From the NCBI GenBank assembly GCA_018894105.1, contig CM032127.1, forward strand, positions 29,752,369-29,816,368: a DNA stretch of 64,000 nucleotides, given 5' to 3'. The notes beneath the pieces are model-generated. The model did not search any database. It saw only the letters and a program-made list of their open reading frames with translations, and was not told the DNA's origin. The stretch comes from Jacaranda mimosifolia (taxonomy: Eukaryota; Streptophyta; Magnoliopsida; Lamiales; Bignoniaceae). Position numbers and translations under genes: made by a program. Of the stretch, positions 45,891 to 57,379 are shown piece by piece; the stretch's first letter is position 1; every line of letters begins with the position of its first letter.

Positions 45891-46555
45891 CTACCACTTT
45901 CAGATAATTTCATCGTATAATTTCAGGTAAAAAGAAGTATAAACCTCAAAAAAGTGAAGTACAACTTTTATGCCTTTCAAGTACAAATCAAAAACTTCCC
46001 ATCTCACAAATAAAATTATATATATCAATTGGGTTCAAGTGTTTAACAACTAAATAGGAAATAAAAACCCTAAACATGAGAAAATAGACAAGAAATAAGT
46101 ATAACACTGAAAAATCACAGACATTTAAAACTGTAAATGCAGAAAACATACATTTGTTTCTTTTTATCACTTCTTTTTGTATTTCGCTTCTTGTTGCCAT
46201 TGTTTCTCCTTCCATTGTCACAAAAAAAATGGCAAAAATTTTGGTGTCTTTTTTTTTTTTTTCTTTCTCGCATCAATGGAAGAGGAACGATTTCGCTCCC
46301 TTTTGTTTGGCCGCTTGGAGAAGTCGTCGATTTTAGAAAAAAAATAAATGAAAGCATTCTTCTTGAAGAGAAAAACGCATTTCTCAGGTATTTTTGTTGT
46401 TTTCTCTAACTACAAGGATATATGTGTCTTTCTAAAAGATATGGGGAGTGATTTCTAAGTTTTGTGAAAAAGTAGGAAGTTTAGTGTGTAAAAATTCAAA
46501 TGGGGACTGATCACTAAAATGAAAGTAGGATTAGGGATTTTTTTCTAATTAACAC
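45891..46555 (-). repeat. Right end of the Mutator-like element with terminal inverted repeat
   Basis: 45891-46390 is unique-looking AT-rich sequence with a T-run at about 46248-46262. The inverted repeat occupies about 46390-46555 and, reversed, starts GTGTTAATTAGAAAAAAATC and shares GTGATCAGTCCCCA with the left end. The exact 9-bp duplication follows at 46556-46564. Confidence 0.85.
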
Positions 46556-46564
46556 TTTCTTCTA

Positions 46565-48229
46565 TTGTATTTTCCCTTAATTCTTTTTTTTTTTATTCTT
46601 TATCAATCAAACAATCAAAATTATTTTTTCAACATTTTCTTTTCCTCTCACAAATTATTATACCAAATGTACTGCGACTAAAAGTATTATTTCTTCTACT
46701 GACAAGTGATTAAAAATCAGAAATTAAATAAAATTGATTGATGGATTTTCACTAATAATAATAAATAAAGAAAAATTCGGTCAGAAAAACTTTCGAACTG
46801 CAATTAATGTTGCTATCTGAATCGGTCATTCTATAAACCATTCAAACTACTTTGATTAACAATTAAACGAATAGTGATCTCTCTTGCTTCTTGAAATAAT
46901 ATACGATCTATATATAATATATAAATTAATATATTTAATATGTACATCTATGGAAAGTGATGCGATACATTTAATATTTATTTCTTATCAAACTGCCAAA
47001 CATCAATAGAAGATTGAAATTCAACAAAAAGCATAGGAAGTTCCTGAGCAGCAACTAAAAGATATCACCATAAGGTAAGTAACTGTTATATTTTGAGTTG
47101 TTTTATTTATGGTAAAGAAGAATCTCAAGATAATTTGTAAACGAACACATTTAAGAGCATTACCACTACTATAATAAAGGATCTTTGGAGTTATTCTTTT
47201 TTGCTCTTTAAAATTTAAAATTTGAAATTTGCTTTTAATACATATGGAGACATTTATACAAAATGTCTCCATAGCCATAGTCACAAAAATATATGGAGAC
47301 TATTTTAAAAATTATTTTTATATAAAGCAATAGACTCAATTTTTTTTCTTGAAAGATTATTTTACCATCATTTAGGGGGTGGGTATTTTAATGTTTGCCT
47401 CAGTACATTGGCCTCCAAAAAATATATTAATACTTTATAACAACAATTAATATTAAACTGTCTACTTAAATTATTATTAGTGACTACTTTGAAATGTACC
47501 TTTATTATCTCTAAATATTCAATTTTATTGTATTGTTCTTCTAAAAAAAAATTGAAAACTTGAAGGTAAAAATTTAATTTTTTAAATTTATTTCACATAT
47601 ACTTAAACATGGAATTATAGATCGTCTATATAAAATAAAGGGTTAATCATCCAAAATCCTATGAGGTTTGGCTAAATTACTTAAAAGTCCAAATTTACAA
47701 TGATTACAATTGCCCTTGATGCAAATAGCCAAGCGTTAAAACCAATAAATTTTGTAAAATGACATTTCTATCCATATATATCTAAAAAAATTAAAGAAAA
47801 AAGTAAAAAAGGAAGACAAATTAAATGACAACGATAACTCTAATTAAGAAATTTACCAAAAAAATTGTAATGAATATAGAAATATATAAATATATGTAAT
47901 ATTATAAGTACATAGATATATATACACACATATAACAACCCCCTCACTCCATTGCCACCCCCAACGCCCATGGCTGATGGCCGGATCTGGCCTAGCCATT
48001 AGCCACTATGGCTAGCAATCATCGACCGCTGACCTGGCTTGGGGGTGGGGGGGAATGTAGTGGGAAAGGTGGGGGTGTTGTTTCGGAGGGGTGGTGGTGG
48101 TGGAAAGAAGAAGATCGATCTTTTTCTTTTTCTTTTTCTTCTTTATTTTTTTCTTCCTTTCTCTCTAAATTATGTATTTATTTGTCTTTTAATAGATAAA
48201 TTTAATATGGACGATCTTTCTCTCTAAAT
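46565..48229. other. AT-rich spacer, then a short G-rich segment
   Basis: No gene. GGTTAATCATCCAAAATCCT at 47641 resembles the worn start of a common plant transposon end, without a partner found. ATGGAGACATTT...AAATGTCTCCAT at about 47244-47273 is a small hairpin. 47935-48110 is GC-rich, with G-runs from 48040 on (GGGGGTGGGGGGG, GGTGGGGG) able to form a G-quadruplex. Confidence 0.55.
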
Positions 48230-48239
48230 TTAATAGCTC

Positions 48240-49440
48240 GTGGACCGCCTACCGACCTCAGCACTCTGTGCCGCTCGGCGAGCAACCGCTGCTTCTCTGC
48301 GCTGCTGCACCTCTTGTTGTTTCTTCATCCTGATCTGGCGAGCATAATTCATGATTGATTGACCTAAAAGACAAGGAAAAATTCCTTATTGAATAAATAA
48401 TAAAAGAGAACGACAGATAACATTATTTAAAGAGTTAGTCTCTACCTAATTGAGCACTTGCGTGCAACCTCAAAGAGGCAGTTGACAGCCTCGCAAGCAC
48501 CAAGTTCCTCTCTCGTAAGAATGCCGAGACATCCATCTCACCGTATTCGAGTAGATCTTGAACAAAAACATTACTCCACGATGGATTCTCGCTACCATCC
48601 AACTCGACCCTACCCCTCATCTATCCTCTCGGGATTTGAAATTCGACCCCAGTGGGAGGTTAAACATAGAAGTACCTCTCTTTCCATTTTTGGCCATGGG
48701 ATGAGGAGAAACTCCTAAAGATTTTCCTACGAGGTCGCGCAGTCAAATAATAAAAACCCAACTCTCCTGCCAACCTCAACTTTTGGGACATCGATCAATG
48801 AAAGAGATGACTAAAATTAGCCCACGAGGGCAATTCCTCGATAATACCCATTAGTACAATGAAGCTATACATTAGCGAAAAACAGTTAGGAAGGAGTTGA
48901 GTTATGCAAACTTGTAAACCCCGTAAGAGGTCGAATATGGGGTCAGCTATGGGAAATCTCATGCCACATTTCATGGCATCCTCAAAAATGGTAATGCAGC
49001 CTGCAGGAGGGGTATGCATCCTATCTATGGATCTATGCTTTATCAATTCAAACCCATGAGGAACATGGTACTTCCCTTGTATCAACGTTAGATCATTCAA
49101 TGACATTGATGACACAATATCGCTATAATGTGTCGTCGTGAATAGTCGACCTCTCGACCTGGATACGTCCTCCACTGGTACTTCTTCCTCATCCCCCACC
49201 TTGGCCCGAAGGCCTAGTTATGTCCTCGATGACAGGATTAGAAGGCCCTGCGCCATCATCTCCCCACCTAAGAGCAGAAGAGATACTTATGAAAATTGTA
49301 CTTATAAGGAAGGAGTAATTGTCAATAGCTCGACTGAAAACTATTCTGCTCGACCTCAAATATGTTGCGGTAAAAGAAAAAATGAATGGGTAAAATCTCC
49401 TATTTATAGGCATGCGGGAATGTTAACCAGTTAAACTGAT
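48240..49440 (-). pseudogene. Antisense ORF of second Tat cluster (PF04195-like)
   Basis: The best open piece, 49199-48795, reads GRLFTTTHYSDIVSSMSLND, YHVPHGFELIKHRS, MRFPIADPIFDLLRGLQVCI and ends near WANFSHLFH. This resembles the plant 'putative gypsy-type transposon' (Transposase_28) domain. Further coding traces on the same strand continue to 48435 (WKERYFYV-like, then NPSWSNVFVQDLLEYGEMDV), with intervening stops or introns. The same protein is encoded antisense in element A (about 7816-7260), so two family copies preserve the arrangement. Function unknown. Confidence 0.75.
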
Positions 49441-49584
49441 GGGCAATCGGCTAATAAGTGCGTAACTGTCGGTTCCCCTATATTGATCTTTGCTAACTGT
49501 TGAATAATAGCTCCCATCAATACCTTTCTCATCAAAATCTATGCAAACCTACTCTCCAAACCCTGACTCTTTTAGGTCGGATTT

Positions 49585-49600
49585 GGAGTGGGGGGGGGGA
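49585..49600 (+). promoter_or_regulatory. Polypurine tract of second Tat cluster
   Basis: GGAGTGGGGGGGGGGA lies four bases before the LTR start. Confidence 0.85.
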
Positions 49601-49604
49601 CTCA

Positions 49605-50349
49605 TGATATGGGATTAGCACATTAAGACTTCGAAAGCCCAATAAACTTATTGGGCCCAATTTAGTTCAGACTTGGAGGTCGGGATGCGACCCTACATTG
49701 GACCTTATTCAGTCAGGCCCAAATTCAATTAGAGAGGTCGAGATGAGTGTTCGACCAGCAAGGTCGAATAATTCGACTAGATTAGCAGACTCAGGTGTTT
49801 AGCGACGAATGAGGCAGTCTTCACCATCCCATCCGCCGCATTAAATGTGCTCCAACCACTCGTCAATCCGCATTTAATGCTGTGACAGTGTGTCACCTCC
49901 ACCATTAATGCTGTCGCATCCGCGTTTGATGGAAGCACGACCTCCCCCTCGTGGAGCTTAAGGATCGGCACAATGAACAGTTGCAAAGCATGGGCTTTGG
50001 TCTAAATGACCATGACTGCCCCTACCAGCGGGAATTCCACTAGGAGCTTGTTAAGGCGATTCTCGTCTTTTCACCAATGAGCATACACTATAAATACTCC
50101 TCTCTCAACCAAAAGGTAGGATATTCATTGATAATTAAGTTGTTACTCTACTTATTTCACTTTGTAATTCAATCCAAAAACCTAACTGAACCTTCGGAGG
50201 GTCTTAGCCGAGGACTCTCTCTGCTAGCTTGGCGTTTGCTACTTGGTTGCAGGTTCTGACCCCTACCACTCTCAGGTCGAAAAGCCCCACATACTAAAAT
50301 CATTACCATCTGCCAGGTCGAAAAATAGTATGTGTCCATTTAACCATCA
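49605..50349 (+). repeat. Complete Tat LTR (745 bp)
   Basis: It begins TGATATGGGATTAG after the polypurine tract and ends ACCATCA before the primer site, giving TGAT...ATCA inverted ends. A TATA box CTATAAATAC lies at 50089-50098. It is flanked on both sides by element interior, so it serves as both 3' and 5' LTR. Confidence 0.9.
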
Positions 50350-50355
50350 ACATTT

Positions 50356-50373
50356 TGGCGCCGCCTGTGGGAA
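50356..50373 (+). promoter_or_regulatory. Primer-binding site of second Tat cluster
   Basis: TGGCGCCGCCTGTGGGAA lies six bases after the LTR end. It differs at two positions from the site at 8705. Confidence 0.9.
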
Positions 50374-50392
50374 ATGAACTTCACAGTCTAAA

Positions 50393-51840
50393 ATGGTAGA
50401 AACCAGAATGACTATTTTCGAAAGGCAGAATGAGCGTCACTCACCCTAACCACCTTCGTTGCCTCCCTATCAGCAAGATGCCTGGGTGGGGGGCGGCTCC
50501 AGTTCACAAACGGAGCAAGTGGTCACCCTGACCATTCCTCAGCTTATGCAAATGATCAATGTCCAGATTTCAACTCAGCTTTTAGCTCAATTATCTGTCG
50601 CTTTATAGAGGCAAAATAATCAGCCTGTACCGGCCGCGAGTGTTACTCCACATCCCACCTACTAAAAGGAACAACTCTCGGTTGAAGGCAGGACTAGAAA
50701 CGAGAGACGCCTTCCCTCCAGTAGATGTGAGCTGAGCCCAGGTCATTTTCCCTGGTAATGAACCCCGTTATGTCCCTCGCGAGGAGTTAACAAAATCGGC
50801 AGATCAATGGGTTTGACCCGATCGAGCCCAGCAGTGCGCAATCAAGGCAAACGTAAGAGGCTAAATCCCAGTCGAGACATGTCCAGGATAGACAAAGAAG
50901 AATGGGAAGATGTATCGTATCGGGTCCAGCAACTTAACAAGAGGTTGGAGGAAATATCGAGAAGAAATTTGGAGAGGACTTAGGCCGAAATGACTCCCCG
51001 AATCCGACGTGAAAGGGAGTCATCTTTTGTGTAAGAGATTATCGATGAAAGGATAGCCCTTGATGCAAAAGTCCGTACAGGATTGCCACGATATGATGGG
51101 TCAACCGACCTAAATGAGCACCTCTTCCAATTTGAGCACATGATACAGCTTCATGGGCACAGTGACCATATTCATGCAAAGATGTTGGTTACCACCTTTC
51201 AGGGAATTGCTTTGGAATGGTTTGTTAAACTTAAGCTAGCTTCTCTATATACTTACGACCAGCTTTGTGATAAGTTCTTACACCAATTTGCTAGTAAAAG
51301 GAAAGGTAAATTACCTCACACTCACTTGCACACTGTCAAGCAGAGTGAAGGTGAAACTTTGAGGGATTTCTTCTCCATATTTAACACAGAGGTCCTAAGA
51401 ATTGATAACCCTCGCATTGAATTTCTCATCAATGTGTTGTTTTTAGGGTTGAGGCATAAGAAGTGTGCCAATGTATTAGTCAAGGAGCGCCCTCAGACAA
51501 TAGAAGAGCTTTGGTATTTTTCAGAAAGGTATATGATCCAAGAGGAGATGAATAGGATGAAATTTGGGGGAGGAGAACCCGACAGGAAGAAAGGAAAGGA
51601 GAAAGATGACCGACATCATAAGGAGGTCATAGGTCTCCTATCAAGCGCTCCATAATTATGCTCCTCTAAACACCCCCCGCAGGGAGGTCTTGCTAGCAAT
51701 CCAGCATGACAATCTCTTAAAAAGACCCAGAAAGCTCACGGATACGAAAGCTATGCGAAAGTCGAAGAAGTATTGTCATTTCCACCATCAAAAGGGTCAT
51801 GATACTGAAGATTGTTTTAACCTTCATGCGAAATGCTATG
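50393..51840 (+). pseudogene. Tat gag of second cluster
   Basis: The ATG at 50393, about 20 bases after the primer site, reads MVETRMTIFE. The N-terminal part has stops (for example near 50447) and frame changes. The capsid domain is open at 51083-51655 (190 codons): LPRYDGSTDLNEHL, ALEWFVKLKLASLYTYDQLC, HTHLHTVKQSEGETLRDFF, LGLRHKKCANVLVKERPQ. It keeps the stretch that element B lost. The knuckle (YCHFHHQKGHDTEDC) follows in another frame at about 51770-51815, then a deletion. Gag would assemble the particle. Confidence 0.88.
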
Positions 51841-52521
51841 TAATATAAAAGAGGCATGGCGATGTTACACTATTTCAACTGAAGCCAACTATCAAAAGAA
51901 ACGATCTCAGCTAAAGATCTCGGGGATATCCTCGTAATGAAATCATTTTGGAAATTTACCTTTTCATAAGTTAGGACATTTTCGACATTACAAAGTATAA
52001 TCATTAGTGACGGAGGTGCAGCCGCCCCCCCTTAAAATATTAAAAAATAATTTTTTCTATTATAAATTTTAAAAAATTATAATTTTGCCACCCTCAATTA
52101 TGAATTTGCCCCTTTTTTTATTCAAAATTTTCCTTTGGCCCTATTGTACTTTTAAAAGTCAAATAATTTTTTTTTTCCTTTTCCCACTTCTCACTTTCCC
52201 GGTTGAGCTCCTTCTTCTCCCTCTATTTTTCTTTTTCTTCACTTTCCCAATTTCACAAGCTAAAAGAGCCCTAAAGATTCCAATAAAAAAAACCCCAAAA
52301 GGTAGTGTATACAAACTTTAAAAATGTTGTTTTTGTTGTTAGTTTTTTATAAATCAATAGATTAGTTTAGTTAAGAATTATTTATATTTTGTTTATTTTG
52401 CTATTTTCTTTTTTGTAGACTGTACACATGGAATTCTCTTTGTTTATTGAAGATTAAGAACACTTGCCTTATTGACTTGGAGTATTTGATAGTAAAGGTA
52501 ATTGTATTAAGCTCTCTACAT

Positions 52522-52546
52522 TCTTCTTCTTCTTCTTCTTCTTCTC
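52522..52546. repeat. (TTC)n microsatellite in the hAT 5' region
   Basis: Eight TTC units within the hAT element, between its left end and the transposase start. 52005-52904 is otherwise a non-coding leader. TTTTTATATAG at 52886-52896 could be a 3' splice site of a leader intron. Confidence 0.85.
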
Positions 52547-52904
52547 ATTTTTCTATTTATTTGCTCGCCTTTTGTTGGTTATTTTTTCACAACATGCTTG
52601 ATATTATATCACCCATATTTTATCTCAATGGTGATTGCAAAATAAAATTTTTAATTATTCTTATTTTATAAGTGAATTTAAATTAATAAATGCATAGATT
52701 TTGCTACATTCGTATTATCTTTCTTTTGAATTTTTTTTTTTTGGGGGGAGGGATGGATGTCAATTACATGATTTCATTTATTGATTATAGTTTTATGATT
52801 TTATAAATTTTTATTTACTTTATGTTAGAATTCACTAATGTAGTTTACATAATTTATTGAAAAATTTCCTTGTTACTAATTGCAAATTTTTATATAGGGC
52901 CATT

Positions 52905-55355
52905 ATGAGTACCAAGAAAATTGATTCTTATTTCAAGAAATGGTATCTTAAAGATAGCTTTAGCGCTTCTACTCATAAGACTTCAACAAAATTTGTTTTT
53001 GGAGTTCCCAATCTTCCAGAAGGTGAATCTTCTATTCCAAAGTCTTCTCCAAAAAAAGTTCAAAAAATTGCCCAAGATGCTAATACTCCTCATATTGAAC
53101 GTGATCCTGCATTACATAAGTCCATATGGGATTATCTGGTAGATAAAATGGATGAAATTAGACGTGCTTATCTAATTGCCGACCCTTATCAAGGCATTCC
53201 AGAAAAGTCGCCCAAATATGTCGATAAACATGGTAGGAGGTTTCTACTTGCTTGGTACAAGCTATTTCTTGATTGGCTAGAATATTCTCCTTCAAAGAAT
53301 GTTGCATATTGCCTTCCATGTTTTCTGTTCATCAGGCCTTCTGCACATTTTGGGGCAAATGCATTTATCCATGATGGATTTCAATCGTGGAAAAAGGTGA
53401 ATGATGGGAAAAATTATTCTTTTTTAGTTCATGAAGGAAATAACCCTAATTCATCACATAATAGGGCAGTGAAGTATTGTCATGATCTGATGAATCCATT
53501 GCAACACATTGACAAGATTATAGACAAACAATCTCCAAAGTTGGTTGCAAAGAATCATTTAAGACTCAAGGTTCCTATGGATGTTGCAAAATTATGTACA
53601 TTTCAAGGTATAGCCTTTAGAGGCCGTAATGGATGCCCAGACTCACATAATCGTGGAAATTTCATAGAAATCATAAAACACAGCTTCTTACAATGATGAG
53701 ATGATCTTGATTTTCTTGGAAAATGCTCCTCAAAATGCTTCTTATACTTCTCCTCAAATTCAAAAGAAGATCTTATCACTTTATGCGAGTAGAATTCAAA
53801 GATTCATATGGGAAGAAATTGGTTATGCAAAGTATTGTCTTATCGTGGATGAATCTCGAGATGAGTCAAAAAGGGAGCAAATGGCCACTGTTTTAAATTT
53901 TGTTGACAAAGAAAGATTTATTTGGGAAAGGTTCTTTGATATAATTCATGTGGAAGATACTAAAGCTTCTACTTTGAAAAATGAGATCTTTGGTATTCTT
54001 TCTCGCAATAATCTTGTCACACAAAATATTCAAGGGCAAGGGTATGATGGTGCTAGTAATATGCAAGGAGAATGGAATGGTCTACAAGCTCTTTTTCTGA
54101 ATGACTGCCCATATGCATATTATGTTCATTGTTTTGCTCATCAATTGCAATCAATATTAGTGGCAACAGCTCAAAGTGTTATATCTATTGAGAATTTTGT
54201 TTCCTACATGGCCGTAATTGTGAATTTAGTGGATTTTTCTTCTAAACGCCATGATCAATTGCAAATTGCTCATGCTCTCAAGCTTGCTGACTTGACTTCT
54301 CATAACAAGCTTGAAACTGGAAGAGGAAAAAATCAATTTGGGCCTGTGTCACGTCCAGGAGATACACGATGGGGCTCACATTTAAGGCCTCTTCTTGGCT
54401 TACTTAATATGTTTGATCCTATTCTTCATGTTTTAAGTGAGATCATAAATGACAAAACGGGTTTATCTCCTAGAGCGGCAGCAGGTGGAGCTTATGACAT
54501 AATGACATCATTTGAATTTGTGTTTATCTTGCATTTCATGATTGAGTTATTGGGAATCATGGATGATCTTTGTAGAAATTTACAATGCAAGTCTCAAGAT
54601 ATTTTGAACACAATGGATGCCGTTGCTACGACAAAGGAACTTATTCAGAAATTCAGAGAGAAGAGATGGGATGAGTTATTTGATAAAGTGAAAACATGAG
54701 ATAGATATTCCCGACATGAATGCTCCTCGTCGATCAGGTAGAGGTCGAACACATAAAGGTAATCCTATTACCTTAGAGCATCATTATCGAATTGATATAT
54801 TCACTAGTACCATAGACTCTATCTTACAAGAGATGAATTATCAATTTGATAACAATGCGGTAGAATTGCTTAGACCCAGCTCAGCTTTAGATCCAAGAGA
54901 TGGATATAAATCATTCAATATTAAGCGTACTTGCAAACTTGTTGAGAAGTTCTATCCCGATGATTTTTCTGATCAAGAGAAATTGCACATAAAATATCAA
55001 TTGGAGCTCTTTGAACTATGTTCGATGCAATATCCATTTCCAAAATGTGTCAACACTTTTAGAGTTATGCCACATATTGTCAAAGACAGGAAAGGGGGTG
55101 AATTATTATCTTGTGGATAGATTAGTTAGACTTATTTTGACTCTTCCAGTTGCCACTGCAACAACGGAGCATGCTTTTTCATGTATGAAAATTGTGAAGA
55201 TGAGATTGTAGAATAAAATGGAAGATGAATTTTTGACTAGTTCATTACTATTGTATATTGAGAAAGAAATTGCTCAAGCTTTCAATATGGACTCAATCAT
55301 TGATAAGTTCAATGTGATGAAGAAATGTGGAGCTCAATTTAGATGCCTAACTTGA
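52905..55355 (+). pseudogene. hAT transposase, ZMYM1/TTF zinc-finger type, broken by frameshifts and a stop
   Basis: I prefer the ATG at 52905 (MSTKKIDSYFKK) to the in-frame one at 52857, because it matches the usual start of this family. Order: N-terminal linker; TTF-type zinc finger region (about 53220-53420, with CLPCFLF); DUF4371-like part; RNase H-like core with catalytic Asp in CLIVDESRDES (about 53840) and in GYDGASNM (about 54045); the CX2H motif (VHCFAHQLQ); and a C-terminal dimerisation domain with LPVATATTEHAFSCMKIVK near 55145-55200. Frame breaks lie near 53690, 54695 and 55095, and a TAG at 55211-55213 interrupts the end. The span (about 817 codons) is normal. Transposition would need a helper. 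Confidence 0.9.
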
Positions 55356-55718
55356 ACAAATAGGCTAGCAAATATGCATCAATATTTTGTATATTTTTTA
55401 TTTTTATTTTTTTGGGAAATTTGGTGGATTTTGTAGTTAATGGTATTCTATCAACTTTTTATAAATGTCAATATGTCGTGTACCAATAATTAGTTACTTT
55501 CTTACTTTACTCTAAATTTCCTAATTTTATTGTTGAGTTGTGTTCACTTAATATTATTTTTTTTGTCTTCGTATTTATTTTTGTATCGATTGTCTTGAAA
55601 CTACTAATTTTGAATGATTAATATATATGTGAAATTAAAAATATATATATTATATTTTTTGTGATTCAAAATTTCGCTCCCTGTGACAAAAAATTCTGGC
55701 TCCTTCCCTGATAATCAT

Positions 55719-57337
55719 ATTCAGCAATCTTACCAACCAAATATTATATAATGTCAAGTGTGGCATATCATCGATTTCCAAAATTAAAGCAAACAATAGA
55801 TTATATGGTATTGATACTATTTCTAACTTATACATCATTAGTATATGAATCTTGCCTAACTCTATATGTCCAAACAAACAGGCCCTTAGTGATTTCCGTC
55901 TTGATGTTTTATCAGCTTTAATCCTATGTACATTTTTTGTGAATTTTTTATCAAAAGCGATGGCGCGCGCATGCATGTGTGGAATTTTTTCATTTGAAGA
56001 AAAAGTTGGACACTTTTGCTACCCCATACAATATATACATATATTTCTTAATTAATTCTATAGGGCGAAATTTTCTCTCTAATATTGAATTTGAAATATC
56101 AATATCATATGAACACACACACACACACATATATATATTTATATATGCTCCCAAGAACAATATTACACGTGAATGGGGACCCCGGCAGGAAATTTTAGAA
56201 TGCACGTAGATGCAAGTTTACAGTAGCTAGATTTATTTTAACATTAGTACTTAATACATATGTCATTCTTTTGATGATAATTAGGAGAAAATGAGCAAAC
56301 AGGAAAAAGAAGAAAAGCATTAGACAATATAGAAAAATGTGCACAATTGTCTTGCAGCCATGCTATATATGCCCTTGTCTGCTGCTGTATATGCATGAGT
56401 GCCGCAGCCACAATGACTTTGATTGGGCAAATCATATATATATATATATATATATTATTTTGTGTTTAATTTATAAATAAATTTTGATCTATAGAAAGTA
56501 AAGGTAGACTTTAATTTCTTGAAAGATCATACTAATAAGTAAAATATTTGGTAATACCCTGAACCAAAACTTATAAATATTGGTTCATATATACCACTAA
56601 AATAGAGGATCTCTGGGAATTGAGAGTATTCTTTGTGTTCTTGTAAATTTGAAAATTGCCCTCAATACAAGAGGAGATATTTGGATAAACAACCTCCATA
56701 TATATATATATATATATGCACTCATAAATTATATAGAGCTCGTTTTAAAGATGCTTTTATCTATAACGAATTAAAATAGGAAAAGGAAAAATTATTTTCC
56801 TATCAGGTAATATAATTCCCAAAGCAATTAAGGTTGTCTTCTTTGAATTGAAAAATAGATAATAATAAACAGTTTGAATGAATCACAGCAACTCAATAAT
56901 ACTCACTCAACTATTTACAAGTTAATCTAATTTTTAAGTCTAATGTGTCATATCATTTTGTGACAAATTTTATCGGTTAAACAGGCTGTGCTAGAATCAA
57001 TATTTTCAAAGTATACAATGGCTTAATATAAGCATTTAATATGTAATTTTTATTCTTCAAATGATAGCCGTATTTTTCCATTTATCTTTGCATGGACTGG
57101 CTGAAATAATGCAACGATCACTTGCTATGTTTAATTCCTGTCAAATTTGAAGAAAAGCATTAATATAAATAACGAAAGAAAGAAAATTAAATTGATCGTT
57201 GTCAAAACAAATTCTGAGGAAATCTTAATAGAGTTAAGCTTGCGAAGAAAATTAGACATTTGTCTGCTGCAGTTGCAATGAACTGAATTATTACACCTTT
57301 TTGAGCAAATTATATACCGCTATTGTTTTTCTTTTTC

Positions 57338-57379
<42 letters not shown>

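Larger units (their letters stand above)
39888..46555 (+). mobile_element. Mutator-like element (6668 bp), transposase gene gutted and filled with tandem repeats
   Basis: Exact 9-bp flanking duplications TTTCTTCTA lie at 39879-39887 and 46556-46564, the target size of Mutator elements. Inside them are long imperfect inverted repeats of about 150 bp. The interior has the first exon of a MuDR-type transposase (40327-40596) and its last exon with zinc knuckle (42029-42307). The catalytic DDE exon(s) are missing. The space between and after these exons is taken by four tandem arrays with periods of about 238, 122, 104 and 88 bp, one of them interrupted by a GC-rich insertion. The element is non-autonomous. 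Confidence 0.9.
48230..51937 (+). mobile_element. Second Tat-lineage cluster: antisense ORF, LTR, gag (truncated both ends)
   Basis: The parts are homologous to the cluster at 1-11147 but arranged as the 3' end of one element (antisense ORF, polypurine tract), one LTR, and the 5' part of another (primer site, gag). After the gag knuckle at about 51840 the sequence jumps about 750 bp ahead to the post-protease region (shared CATAAAAGA(A/G)GCATGGCG), then ends near 51937. Confidence 0.85.
52005..55710 (+). mobile_element. hAT transposon (3706 bp) with exact 8-bp target duplication
   Basis: ATAATCAT occurs at 51997-52004 and 55711-55718. The ends are short imperfect inverted repeats: TAGTGACGGAGG on the left and CAGGGAAGGAGCC read inward from the right. 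The interior has one transposase gene of the ZMYM/TTF-type hAT branch common in plants. The element sits just beyond the truncated Tat cluster. The intact duplication and small number of defects suggest it is younger than the neighbouring LTR and LINE copies. Confidence 0.92.

Noticed and set aside
46137..46409. Open frames over the right end of the Mutator-like element
   Set aside because: Phe-rich translation of T-runs and inverted-repeat DNA, without homology.
48008..48199. Gly/Trp-rich then Ser/Phe-rich 63-codon open frame
   Set aside because: It merely translates the G-rich patch and the following T/C-rich run.
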